Shown here: positions 53,984 to 62,009 of the stretch, piece by piece
How the letters are laid out: the number at the start of each line of letters is the position of its first letter
Position numbering within the stretch: position 1 is the first letter of the stretch
NCBI RefSeq assembly: GCF_009866765.1
Contig: NZ_CP019431.1
Coordinates: 1,178,001-1,242,000, forward strand
Source: Pseudomonas sp. S35
Lineage (GTDB): Bacteria > Pseudomonadota > Gammaproteobacteria > Pseudomonadales > Pseudomonadaceae
DNA length: 64,000 bases
Reading direction: 5' to 3'
Made by a program: the position numbers and the translations under genes
Notes under the pieces: generated by a model
Databases searched by the model: none
Seen by the model: the letters and a program-made list of their open reading frames with translations, nothing else
Told to the model about the DNA's origin: nothing

Positions 53984-54007
53984 TGTGGTGGGCTTGCCCC
54001 CGATGAG
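53984..54007. repeat. REP remnant, left part (interrupted)
   Basis: GTGGTGGGCTTGCCCCCGAT followed by GAG is a REP half. Its continuation (GATGAGGCCCTGACAGCCAG) resumes at 54137 on the far side of the MITE-like insertion. No inverted partner arm is present. Confidence 0.6.
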
Positions 54008-54132
54008 CATAGGTATCTACACAACTCTTAAAGGCTGACACATAACTCTGTGGTGAGCGGGCTTGCCCGCTCACCACAGAAGCCTGATTGCCATAGATTC
54101 CGTATTCACTGGAAGTTGTGTAGATACCCATG
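54008..54132. mobile_element. MITE-like 125-bp insertion with 19-bp terminal inverted repeats
   Basis: The ends CATAGGTATCTACACAACT (54008-54026) and the complement of 54114-54132 (CATGGGTATCTACACAACT) match at 18 of 19 positions. The element is flanked by a 10-bp direct repeat CCCCGATGAG (53998-54007 and 54133-54142), as expected of a target-site duplication. It has no coding capacity. Its centre is a 16-bp-arm palindrome (54047-54080) built on a REP core, GTGAGCGGGCTTGCCCGCTC. Confidence 0.7.
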
Positions 54133-54171
54133 CCCCGATGAGGCCCTGACAGCCAGCGCAAATCCCCAACA

Positions 54172-54229
54172 AAAAGCCCCCGCCCAACCGGCTGCGGATA
54201 GGGGACGCAGTCGGCTGGACGGGGGCTTC
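54172..54229 (-). terminator. Rho-independent terminator of the alginate operon
   Basis: On the minus strand the sequence after the algA stop forms a branched, GC-rich stem: outer AAGCCCCCG/CGGGGGCTT (54221-54229 with 54174-54182) and inner CGACTGCGT.../CGCAGCCGG arms, followed by TTTTTG. It closes the long alg transcript 14 bases after algA. Confidence 0.88.
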
Positions 54230-54242
54230 TTGTACGACTGTT

Positions 54243-55694
54243 TTACTGCGCGATAGTTTTCACCGACACGCCACGTTCAACCGGCGTCGAGCGACCGTAG
54301 ATATCTTCAAAACGCTCGATATCGTCTTCGCCCAGGTAGCTGCCCGATTGCACTTCGATGATCTCCAACGGGATCTTGCCGGGGTTGCGCAGGCGGTGCA
54401 CCGAGGCGATCGGGATATAGGTGGACTGGTTCTCGCAAAGCAGGAACACGTTCTCGTCACAGGTGACTTCGGCGGTGCCGCTGACCACGATCCAGTGTTC
54501 GGCGCGGTGGTGGTGCATTTGCAGCGACAGGCACGCGCCCGGCTTGACCGAGATGTGCTTGACCTGGAAGCGACCGCCCATGTCCACCGAGTCGTAGGAG
54601 CCCCACGGGCGGTAGACTTCGCAGTGGTTCTGGGTCTCGCTGCGGCCCTGTTCGTTGAGGGTGTTGACCATCTGCTTGACGCCCTGGACCTTGTCCTTGT
54701 GGGCAATCATCATCGCGTCCTTGGTTTCCACCACCACGATGTTTTCCAGGCCGATCACCGACACCAGCTTGCCGTTGCCGTGGATCATGCAGTTCTTGCT
54801 GTCCTGGATCACCACGTCGCCCTTGGTGACGTTGCCGTTGGCGTCTTTATCGTTGACCGCCCACAGCGAGGCCCAGCAGCCCACGTCGCTCCAACCGGCG
54901 CTCAGCGGTACGACGCAGGCGCGTTGGGTTTTTTCCATCACGGCGTAGTCGATGGAGTTGTCCGGGCAGCAGGCAAAGGTGGCTTCGTCGAAGGTCACGG
55001 TGTCGGCGTCTTGCTGGCTGCGTTCCAAGGTCAGCACGCAGGTGTCGTAGATGTCCGGATCGTGCTTTTTCAGTTCTTCGAGGAAACGACTGGCGCGGAA
55101 CAGGAACATGCCGCTGTTCCAGAAATAACCGCCGCTTTTGACGAACTCGATGGCGCGTTTTTCATTGGGTTTTTCCACGAACTGCTCGACGCGGCTCACG
55201 CCTTCGGGCAGCAGCGAGTCGTTGGTGGACTTGATGTAGCCATAACCGGTTTCCGGGCGGGTCGCCGGCACGCCGAACAGCACCATCTCACCACGCTCGG
55301 CCGCCACGGTGGCCAGGGCCAGGGCGCGTTGCAGGGCTTTCTGGTCATCGATCACGTGGTCGGCGGGCAGCACCAGCATCAGCTCGTCACGGCCTTCGTT
55401 GACCAGCATCATCGCCGTCAGGGCCACAGCCGGCGCGGTGTTGCGACCGAACGGTTCCATCAGGATGCGTTGGCACTCCAGTTTACGGTTGGCCAGTTGC
55501 TCGTTGACGATGAAGCGATGGTCCTTGTTGCAGACCACGATCGGGGAGTCCATACCTTCGAATACCAGGCGTTCCAGGGTTTGCTGGAACAGCGTGTGCT
55601 CACCGGTCAGGGCCAGGAATTGCTTGGGGAACTGTTTGCGCGAAAGCGGCCAAAGACGTGAGCCGCTACCACCGGAAAGGATTACTGGGATCAT
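54243..55694 (-). CDS. algA: Bifunctional mannose-6-phosphate isomerase / GDP-mannose pyrophosphorylase AlgA
   Basis: A 483-residue enzyme supplying GDP-mannose for alginate. The N-terminal GMP domain has GGSGSRLWPLSRK (8-20), and the C-terminal cupin-type PMI domain has QMHHHRAEHWIVVSG. The ATG at 55694 (MIPVILSGG) has AGGAG upstream; the longer frame adds residues before the family start. Last gene of the operon, 100 bases after algF, with an inverted repeat in the gap. It catalyses the first and third steps of the pathway from fructose-6-phosphate. Confidence 0.97.
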   Translation of the reverse strand: MIPVILSGGSGSRLWPLSRKQFPKQFLALTGEHTLFQQTLERLVFEGMDSPIVVCNKDHRFIVNEQLANRKLECQRILMEPFGRNTAPAVALTAMMLVNEGRDELMLVLPADHVIDDQKALQRALALATVAAERGEMVLFGVPATRPETGYGYIKSTNDSLLPEGVSRVEQFVEKPNEKRAIEFVKSGGYFWNSGMFLFRASRFLEELKKHDPDIYDTCVLTLERSQQDADTVTFDEATFACCPDNSIDYAVMEKTQRACVVPLSAGWSDVGCWASLWAVNDKDANGNVTKGDVVIQDSKNCMIHGNGKLVSVIGLENIVVVETKDAMMIAHKDKVQGVKQMVNTLNEQGRSETQNHCEVYRPWGSYDSVDMGGRFQVKHISVKPGACLSLQMHHHRAEHWIVVSGTAEVTCDENVFLLCENQSTYIPIASVHRLRNPGKIPLEIIEVQSGSYLGEDDIERFEDIYGRSTPVERGVSVKTIAQ

Positions 55695-55719
55695 GGGTGT
55701 TTCTCCTAAAAGATAGTTG

Positions 55720-55782
55720 GGAGCTGCAAGCCACAAGCTGCAAGTAACAGCTCTTCACTTGCAGCTTGAAGCTTGTCGCTCA
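55720..55782. repeat. Imperfect inverted repeat between algF and algA
   Basis: AAGCTGCAAGT (55735-55745) and its exact complement (55758-55768) form the inner stem. The outer parts (GAGCTGCAAGCCAC and GCTTGTCGCTC) extend it imperfectly to about 25 bp per arm. This AGCTGCAAGCT-type element is a common pseudomonad intergenic repeat. In the alg mRNA it lies just before algA. Confidence 0.65.
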
Positions 55783-55794
55783 TTACTCACGCGA

Positions 55795-56448
55795 TCAGCG
55801 GGTCGATACCGGGCGTTTCACCCAGACTGGCGACAGGCTCGAACCCGAACCTGTGACATACAGCACCGCCGCTTCACCACGTTCCAACGCAACCGGCTTC
55901 ACATCACCGACTTTCTTGTCACCGTCATACAACGCCAGGCTCACCTTCACCGGGTTGATTTCACGTTCGCCACGGCCCTTGGCCGCCACCGACTTGACCA
56001 CATCCGTCTTGCCATCGGCGGTCTTCAGGGTCAGGGCCTTGTCGCTGAGGTTCTGCACGCGCACCAGGGACTTCTGCTTGTTCTTGAACGGCGGTTCCTC
56101 GATCAACTGAGGCTGGCCGCTGCCGCTGTTGACCAGGGTGTAGTAGTGGTCGGCGGCGAGTTTGACCGGCACGGTCTGGCTGCCGATCTTGGCGCTGTAG
56201 TCGCCGCCGGGCATGAAGCTGAAGTCGCTGCTCGCCAGCGGGGCCACTTCGCTGAGGTTGGTGCTGCCGACAGTCGCGCTGACTTCCTGGTTGGAGGCGT
56301 TGTAGACACGCACGAAGCTTGAGCCTTTCGGTGCGACTGGGCCGTACAAGGCAGCGTCACCGGCGAAGGCGGACAGGGATACCAAGCTCATACCGGCAGC
56401 CAGGGCCAGAGTCTTAGCGAGACGACGCGGAGTAGTAGTGAAAGTCAT
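55795..56448 (-). CDS. algF: Alginate O-acetylation protein AlgF
   Basis: A 217-residue periplasmic protein with a signal peptide (MTFTTTPRRLAKTLALAAGMSLV region, cleavage near AFAGD). The mature chain starts AALYGPVAPKGSSFVRVYNAS. AlgF works with AlgI, AlgJ and AlgX in acetylating mannuronate residues and is thought to help transfer acetyl groups in the periplasm. GAGGTAA precedes the ATG. It follows algJ after 16 bases, the normal algI-J-F-A order. Confidence 0.95.
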   Translation of the reverse strand: MTFTTTPRRLAKTLALAAGMSLVSLSAFAGDAALYGPVAPKGSSFVRVYNASNQEVSATVGSTNLSEVAPLASSDFSFMPGGDYSAKIGSQTVPVKLAADHYYTLVNSGSGQPQLIEEPPFKNKQKSLVRVQNLSDKALTLKTADGKTDVVKSVAAKGRGEREINPVKVSLALYDGDKKVGDVKPVALERGEAAVLYVTGSGSSLSPVWVKRPVSTR

Positions 56449-56464
56449 GTGAGTTACCTCTCTT

Positions 56465-57640
56465 TCAGTTTTGCGCCCGGTCGGGCGTCTCGGATTTTTT
56501 AAGGGTGTTCAAAGCCATGTTTTGTTGGCGCGAACCGGCTTGTTTAAGTTGCGCAACCCACGCAGGGTCGGCATCACCGATTTCGTTGTTCACAGGCAGA
56601 TAGCGTTCAGGAAACTCCCAGATCAGCACCTGGGGCGGGCTGTTCTTGAAGTCGTCACTCTTGAGGTAGCTGAGCATCGGCAGGATCGGGCCGTGGCCGT
56701 CTTCGGCGTAGCTGACCACGTCGCTGCCCAGGGCTTGCTTGAGGGCGCCGACGAAGTTCCAGTTGGGGTTGGCGCTGTAGCTGGTGCCGACCAATGCCAC
56801 CGGGGTTTCGCTGTCGGCAAACAGCGCGTCGTCGCCTTTGGTTTCGGCCAGGTGGGTGACGCGTTTTTCCAGCGGCTCTTTTGGCGGCATCAGGTTTTCA
56901 AACAGCGGGTCCAGGGGCAGGAACAGACGCAGGTCGCCTTTGTGCGGCTCGGTCTTTTCGGCCTCGGTGACAAAGCGCTGCGGCTCGCCACTCAGTGGGG
57001 TCTTGTCGGCAATTGCCTTGGCCAATTGCTTGGCCGCCACTTCGGCGCCATCTGGCGTCCAGTGGGTATCGGTGCGCAGGAACACTTGCTTGCCGCCCAG
57101 CTTGGCCTGTTGCAACGGGCCGAGCAGGTCGGGCGCCGGGATGTTGTCGGCAGCGACACGGGCATGGAAGTCCTGGTACAGAGTGGCGTGGATGCTCGCC
57201 GGTTTCACTTCACCCAGGTGTTCCGGGTACAGGCGCACCTTGGCCGGCACGATCGCCATCACCAGTTGGATGCCCTGGGCCTTGAGCTTCTGGCGCACGC
57301 CTTCGACCAGCGCGTAGTTGCCTTGCAGGTTCTGGTCTTCGTTGACGGCGGGGTTGAACTCCTCGTCGCTGTACAGCCAGTGATCACGGCCCAGTACCAC
57401 GCCGGGGCGGCCTTCATTGAACAGCTTGTAATCCAGCGCCGCCCACAGGTTGGTGCCGATGCGCTTGATCGGGAACTCGTCGTCGTAGTGCGTCTCGACG
57501 GCCTTGGTCCAGCGGCCGTTGAGCACCGTGGCGTCGGCGTTGGTGCTAAAGCCCAGGAAGCTACGCAGCGACCAGGCGCCCAGGGCCAGCAGCAGCACCA
57601 TGAACAGGCTGATATAGAGGACGCGTAATGAACGGGTCAT
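56465..57640 (-). CDS. algJ: Alginate O-acetyltransferase AlgJ
   Basis: A 391-residue protein with an N-terminal signal anchor (about 6-28) and an SGNH-hydrolase-like (ALGX/ALGJ) domain. Catalytic features: RTDTHWTPDGAEVAAKQLA (Asp-His) and VGTSYSANPNWNFVGAL (nucleophile Ser). It has acetylesterase-type chemistry and takes part in O-acetylation of alginate in the periplasm. 11 bases after algI and 16 bases before algF. Its sequence is related to AlgX encoded two genes upstream. Confidence 0.96.
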   Translation of the reverse strand: MTRSLRVLYISLFMVLLLALGAWSLRSFLGFSTNADATVLNGRWTKAVETHYDDEFPIKRIGTNLWAALDYKLFNEGRPGVVLGRDHWLYSDEEFNPAVNEDQNLQGNYALVEGVRQKLKAQGIQLVMAIVPAKVRLYPEHLGEVKPASIHATLYQDFHARVAADNIPAPDLLGPLQQAKLGGKQVFLRTDTHWTPDGAEVAAKQLAKAIADKTPLSGEPQRFVTEAEKTEPHKGDLRLFLPLDPLFENLMPPKEPLEKRVTHLAETKGDDALFADSETPVALVGTSYSANPNWNFVGALKQALGSDVVSYAEDGHGPILPMLSYLKSDDFKNSPPQVLIWEFPERYLPVNNEIGDADPAWVAQLKQAGSRQQNMALNTLKKSETPDRAQN

Positions 57641-57651
57641 GGTCGGCTCCC

Positions 57652-59184
57652 TCAGAATTGGAAGTAAAGGAACGGCGAGAAACTCTGCGCCGACAGTTTG
57701 AGAATCGACGCCACGAACAGCAGCAGCACCGCAGCGCGCATGGCGTAGCGTGGCCAGTCAGCGGTCCAGTAGGCCGGTTGCACGGCAGCGTCCTGGCCAA
57801 CGGTGAAACCTGGCTGGTGGATGCTGCCGGGGTTGTCGCCCGGTACGGCCTTGATCAGGCTTGGGTCGACCGGCTTGGTTTTTTCGGCAGGGCGGTTGGT
57901 GTAGAAATCGCGCAGGCCGAAGAACGCCAAGGTTGCGTACGCCACCACCAGGGTTGCCACTTGCAGGCCCGTGAGGTTGGCGCGGTTGAGTTCCGACAGC
58001 GACCACTCGCCAAAGCTGAACATCGCACCGTACATACGGCCGGCGACATGCAGGTTTTCGGAGCGGAAGATCACCCAGCCCATCACCACCAGCAGGAAGG
58101 TGAAGGCCCAGCGCAACACGTTGAAGCTGCGCGGCGCAGTGTTCAGTCCGATGGCTTTTTCAATCGCCAGCCACATGCCGTGCCAGGCGCCCCACACGAT
58201 GTAGGTGATGTTTGCACCGTGCCACAGACCGCCCAGCAGCATGGTCAGGAACAGGTTGCGGTAGGTGGTCAGCGTGCCTTTGCGGTTGCCGCCCAGGGTG
58301 ATGTACAGGTAGTCACGCAGCCAGGTGGACAGGCTGATGTGCCAGCGGCGCCAGAACTCGGTGATCGACTGGCTGATGTATGGCTGCTTGAAGTTTTCCA
58401 TGAAGCGAAAACCCATCATCAAGCCCAGGCCGATGGCCATGTCGCTGTAGCCGGAGAAGTCGAAGTACAGCTGCGCGGTGTAGGCCAGCGCGCCGAGCCA
58501 GGCATCGCCGGTGGTCGGGTTTTGCAGGGCAAAGCAATGGTCGGCCACCACCGCGAGGGTGTCGGCGATAAACACTTTCTTGATGAAACCCTGCATGAAC
58601 CGCGTGCAGCCCTCGGAGAACTTGTCGAGGGTGTGGGTGCGGTTGTTGAACTGGTCGGCCAGGTCGCGAAAACGCAACACCGGGCCGGCGATCAAGTGCG
58701 GGAAAATCGCCACGAACGCCGCAAAGTCGATCAGGTTGCGGGTCGCCGGGGTATCGCCACGGTACACGTCGATGATGTAGCTGATGGACTCGAAAATGTA
58801 GAACGAGATCCCGATCGGCAACAGCACGTGGGTGAGGATGAACGGCTCCAGGCCCGCGGACTTCATCATGACGTTGATGCTGTCGACGCCGAAGTTGGCG
58901 TACTTGAAGTAGCCGAGGATGCACAGGTCGACGGCCACGCCGAGCAGCAGCCAGCGCTGGGCCGGCTTGGTGCGCACGCCGGCGGCACCGACCTTGAGGC
59001 CGATCCAGTAGTTCCACAGCGTCACGGCGGCGAACAGCGCCAGGAAGTCCACTCGCCACCAGGCGTAGAACACATAGCTGGCAATCAGCAGCAGCAGGTT
59101 GCGATAGCGTTGCCCGCTCAAGTAGTACAAGCCGAGAAAGATCGGCAAGAACAGAAACAGGAACACATTGGACGAGAAAACCAT
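57652..59184 (-). CDS. algI: Alginate O-acetyltransferase AlgI (MBOAT)
   Basis: A 510-residue inner-membrane acyltransferase with about 11 hydrophobic segments. The family signature ends in GGLWHGANITYIVWGAWHG, whose histidines are the likely catalytic residues of MBOAT proteins. It passes acetyl groups across the membrane for AlgJ/AlgX. The ATG at 59184 (MVFSSNVFLFLFLPIF) has GGAG seven bases upstream; the longer frame adds eight residues. A REPIN lies between it and algL. Confidence 0.96.
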   Translation of the reverse strand: MVFSSNVFLFLFLPIFLGLYYLSGQRYRNLLLLIASYVFYAWWRVDFLALFAAVTLWNYWIGLKVGAAGVRTKPAQRWLLLGVAVDLCILGYFKYANFGVDSINVMMKSAGLEPFILTHVLLPIGISFYIFESISYIIDVYRGDTPATRNLIDFAAFVAIFPHLIAGPVLRFRDLADQFNNRTHTLDKFSEGCTRFMQGFIKKVFIADTLAVVADHCFALQNPTTGDAWLGALAYTAQLYFDFSGYSDMAIGLGLMMGFRFMENFKQPYISQSITEFWRRWHISLSTWLRDYLYITLGGNRKGTLTTYRNLFLTMLLGGLWHGANITYIVWGAWHGMWLAIEKAIGLNTAPRSFNVLRWAFTFLLVVMGWVIFRSENLHVAGRMYGAMFSFGEWSLSELNRANLTGLQVATLVVAYATLAFFGLRDFYTNRPAEKTKPVDPSLIKAVPGDNPGSIHQPGFTVGQDAAVQPAYWTADWPRYAMRAAVLLLFVASILKLSAQSFSPFLYFQF

Positions 59185-59269
59185 CCCGATCTCTCCATGT
59201 TTAACCAACAGTCAAGGGCCGCAGCCCCCCCAAACCCCCCACAACTTCATGGGCGGCGATGCAGCTTTT

Positions 59270-59401
59270 GTAGTGAGCGGGCTTGCCCCGCGCTGGGTGG
59301 CGAAGCCGCCCCAAAACCCTACACCGCGGTATGCCTGGCACACGGCGGCGGATCGATTAGGACTGCTTCGCAGCCCAGCGCGGGGCAAGCCCGCTCACTA
59401 C
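59270..59401. repeat. REPIN inside the alginate operon (algL-algI gap)
   Basis: Two arms of 28 bases (59270-59297 and 59374-59401) are perfect inverted copies of a REP sequence containing GTGAGCGGGCTTGCCC and GCGCTGGG. About 76 bases lie between, including smaller GCGAAGC-type hairpins. It sits in the 234-base gap between algL and algI and would form a very stable hairpin in the alg mRNA. Confidence 0.92.
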
Positions 59402-59418
59402 AGGTAATCCATTCAGCC

Positions 59419-60528
59419 TTAGCTACCTTTGTTGCCTTTTTCATGCGCCGGGTCGTACACCTTGGTCAGGTCACCCCCCAGGCGGAACGTCTTGAACGGC
59501 TGCATCCCGTGCTTGCGCTCCACCACATCCGGGGCGCAGGTGTAGAGGGTGCAGAAGGGTTCGAGCCAGGCGAATTTCATGTCCTGCTTCAAGTCCTTCA
59601 TGTCCTGTTCTTTGCCGTTCTTCTGCTCGAAGATCTCCGGGTCTTTGACCCCGGCCAGCACCTTGTCGCCCAGGCGCTTGAGCGCGCTGTTGTTTTCCTG
59701 GCGCAGGTCAACACCGTTGACCAGGGCAAAACTGGCGATCATCGACAGCGGCGGCAGGGCGTAGTTGTGGTACGACAAGGCCCGCTGCTGGCGCTTCAAT
59801 TCGTTGGGCAGGAAGCCCTGGTCGTCGACTTGGTTCACGCCGACTTTGTATTCCTTCACCGCCCAGTCAAACAGGTCGCGACGGTTGGTGGCGATGGACG
59901 TCGCCATCACCGACCAGGCGGCCCAGTAGGAGTGGTTGTTGGTTTTTTCCAGGGGCAGGTTGTCCCAATCGCTCACCACCTGGTCGGCCAGTTTGTTGAA
60001 CCAGGCTTCGATCAGTTGGGCTTCCTGCGGGTGGTTGGCCAGCGGGTGCGAGTCGGAGAACTTCAGGCGCACATAGGCCGAGGCCATGCTGCCCAGCGCC
60101 CATTTGCGCATGGACTTGCCGGTGTGGTTGAAGTCCTTGGACATCAGCGCATCGGCCTTGGCCCACGACACCAGCCAGTTCAGCGTGCATTCGAGCTGCT
60201 CCGGGCGGCCGTCGCGCATGAACTGCATCACGCGTTTGCTGGTGTCTTTTTCCAGCTTGGTGATGTCGGCGGTGCTGTCACGAAAGGCTTTCTCGGACTG
60301 CACGTTCAGCGTCGAACGGGCCTTGTCGGAGCCTTCGTACTTGCTGCGAAATTGCAGCGGGCCGGTGTACGGCGTCGGCATGGTGTCGCAGTTTTCCTTG
60401 AAGTCGCCGGTCTTGAACGCTTCGATCGGTGCGAAGTAGCCCTGGGGCGGACGCAGCGGAGCGGCGGCGTTGACGGAGCCGGCAAAGATCGCCAGGCCGA
60501 GCAACGATGGAATCAATAACTTTTGCAT
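59419..60528 (-). CDS. algL: Alginate lyase AlgL
   Basis: A 369-residue periplasmic polysaccharide lyase of family PL5. A signal peptide ([21 protein letters not shown]) comes first, and the catalytic NNHSYW motif is at 197-202, with His199 matching the catalytic His of P. aeruginosa AlgL. It clears misrouted alginate from the periplasm. ATG 60528 is chosen for GAGG seven bases upstream; an ATG four codons earlier lies in front of that site. 24 bases after algX. Confidence 0.96.
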   Translation of the reverse strand: MQKLLIPSLLGLAIFAGSVNAAAPLRPPQGYFAPIEAFKTGDFKENCDTMPTPYTGPLQFRSKYEGSDKARSTLNVQSEKAFRDSTADITKLEKDTSKRVMQFMRDGRPEQLECTLNWLVSWAKADALMSKDFNHTGKSMRKWALGSMASAYVRLKFSDSHPLANHPQEAQLIEAWFNKLADQVVSDWDNLPLEKTNNHSYWAAWSVMATSIATNRRDLFDWAVKEYKVGVNQVDDQGFLPNELKRQQRALSYHNYALPPLSMIASFALVNGVDLRQENNSALKRLGDKVLAGVKDPEIFEQKNGKEQDMKDLKQDMKFAWLEPFCTLYTCAPDVVERKHGMQPFKTFRLGGDLTKVYDPAHEKGNKGS

Positions 60529-60552
60529 AAGTAACCTCATTGCACGCTTATT

Positions 60553-61998
60553 TCACGGCGTTGATGCAGTCTGTTGACCACCCGCGGGGAATACGTTGCG
60601 TGTGCAAATTTTCGCTTCGACCTTCTGCGCGGCAGCGCCCGCTTCGGGGCCCTGCACTTCCACGGCCAGCAAGTTCTGCGAGGCCCAGTCTTCATCGGTG
60701 CGCAGTTCAAAGGCGAAACGCCCGTCTGTATCGGATGTTTCGGGTTTCTCGATCTTGATGTCCTCGTGGCGCCCGTTCATGTACCAGAGGGTGGCTTGCA
60801 AGGTTTTCACCGACGGATCGGCGAAGCGGATATCAACCTGATGGTTGGCGTTGCGCAGGTCTTTGTTCGAACTGTTAACCATCAATTCGTTCTTGCCGGG
60901 TTTCAACGTTGTGCTGGCGGTCATCTGGGCGGTCTTGCCTTCGCAGCCGTTGTCCAGCAGCGACATCATCTGGCGGTAGATGGTTTCCTGGTCCAGGCGG
61001 TACAGCGGCGAGAACTCCCAGATGAGGATCTTCGGCGGGCTCTTCTGGAATTCATCGCTGCCCAGGTACTGGATCATCGAGCCTTCCAGGCCACCGCCGG
61101 GGAAGGCGACATTGAGGATGTCGGCACCGATTTCCTGTTCCAGGAAGCCGGCGAAGTTGTAGTTCTTGCCGCTGTGGCTGGTGCCCACGAGGGTGATCTG
61201 CGGGTTGCCCGAATCGCCGAACAGGTCGCCGTCGCCCGCTTCGCCCTTGGGCTCGGTGGTGAACTGGTCCATGTACTGGATCGCGTAGCTGGTGCCGCAC
61301 AGCTGCCCGGCCATGTTGTGCAGGGTCCCGGTCTTGCCCATGCGGCCCGAGCGCTTGGTCTCGAATTCACGCTTGGGAATATCGGCAAACTCGGGCATGG
61401 CACGCACTTTGGCACCGACGATTTTTGCGGTGCGCTGGGCGCCGTATGGGGTCCAGTGCTGGTCGCCGCGGAAGTAGAAATCGTGGGCCGGCAGTTCTTC
61501 CGGCAGTTGCTCATTGGTCAGCGGCGACAGGTCCGGCACGACGTAGCCCATCTTGGCGAAACGGCCGAGCATGGTTTTGTAGTTGCCCAGGGCCTTGTCG
61601 AAATCGAACTTGGCTTTCTCTTCGGGGTTGAGCTTGTTGCGGTTCACCAGGCCACGGGTCGGCTGGTAGACCACCACCAGCTCCACGCCCTTGGCCTTGA
61701 ACGCATCGTGCAACTGCTGCATGCGTTTGTAGCCTGAAGGGCTGGTGTCGAATTCGGTGCGCAGGTCTTCCTGGGTGCGGAACAGCCAGTCGCCCTGGGC
61801 TTGTACCAGGGTGGTGAAGTTCTGCTGGTAGCGCGTGGTGTAGTTCTTCGCGTCATGGGCGGCCGGGCACAGGCTGCAGCACGGTTCGGCGGTGAAGGTC
61901 GGTGCCTTCAGGTCGTCGGCGCGTACGCCCTGGCTGGCCGCGAGCAGGCCGAGGGTCAGACCCGAGAGGCTAAGCAGTTTGATCATGTGTGGGTGCAT
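60553..61998 (-). CDS. algX: Alginate biosynthesis protein AlgX
   Basis: A 481-residue periplasmic protein. The signal sequence precedes an SGNH-like acetyltransferase domain with FRGDQHWTPYGAQR (Asp-His) and VGTSHSGKNYNFAGF (nucleophile Ser), then a C-terminal carbohydrate-binding module (about 350-470). AlgX acetylates and binds the polymer in the trans-periplasmic complex. The start is uncertain: ATG 61998 has GAGG nine bases upstream; ATGs at 62007 and 61986 are alternatives. Very close to algG (stop at 62010). Confidence 0.95.
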   Translation of the reverse strand: MHPHMIKLLSLSGLTLGLLAASQGVRADDLKAPTFTAEPCCSLCPAAHDAKNYTTRYQQNFTTLVQAQGDWLFRTQEDLRTEFDTSPSGYKRMQQLHDAFKAKGVELVVVYQPTRGLVNRNKLNPEEKAKFDFDKALGNYKTMLGRFAKMGYVVPDLSPLTNEQLPEELPAHDFYFRGDQHWTPYGAQRTAKIVGAKVRAMPEFADIPKREFETKRSGRMGKTGTLHNMAGQLCGTSYAIQYMDQFTTEPKGEAGDGDLFGDSGNPQITLVGTSHSGKNYNFAGFLEQEIGADILNVAFPGGGLEGSMIQYLGSDEFQKSPPKILIWEFSPLYRLDQETIYRQMMSLLDNGCEGKTAQMTASTTLKPGKNELMVNSSNKDLRNANHQVDIRFADPSVKTLQATLWYMNGRHEDIKIEKPETSDTDGRFAFELRTDEDWASQNLLAVEVQGPEAGAAAQKVEAKICTRNVFPAGGQQTASTP

Positions 61999-62009
61999 AA
62001 GGGTCATCC

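Larger units (their letters stand above)
53925..54242. other. Repeat-rich intergenic region between the small membrane protein and algA
   Basis: 318 bases without a gene. It holds a REP remnant split by a MITE-like insertion and the alginate operon terminator, listed separately. No open frame with a ribosome site was found. Confidence 0.8.

Noticed and set aside
54047..54080. Stand-alone terminator in the algA downstream gap
   Set aside because: The perfect palindrome lacks a T-run on either side and is the core of the MITE-like element; the alg terminator is at 54172-54229.
57628..60519. 963-codon plus-strand frame opposite algI and algL
   Set aside because: Runs through two known alg genes and a REPIN; the translation is low-complexity His/Gln/Val, a shadow.
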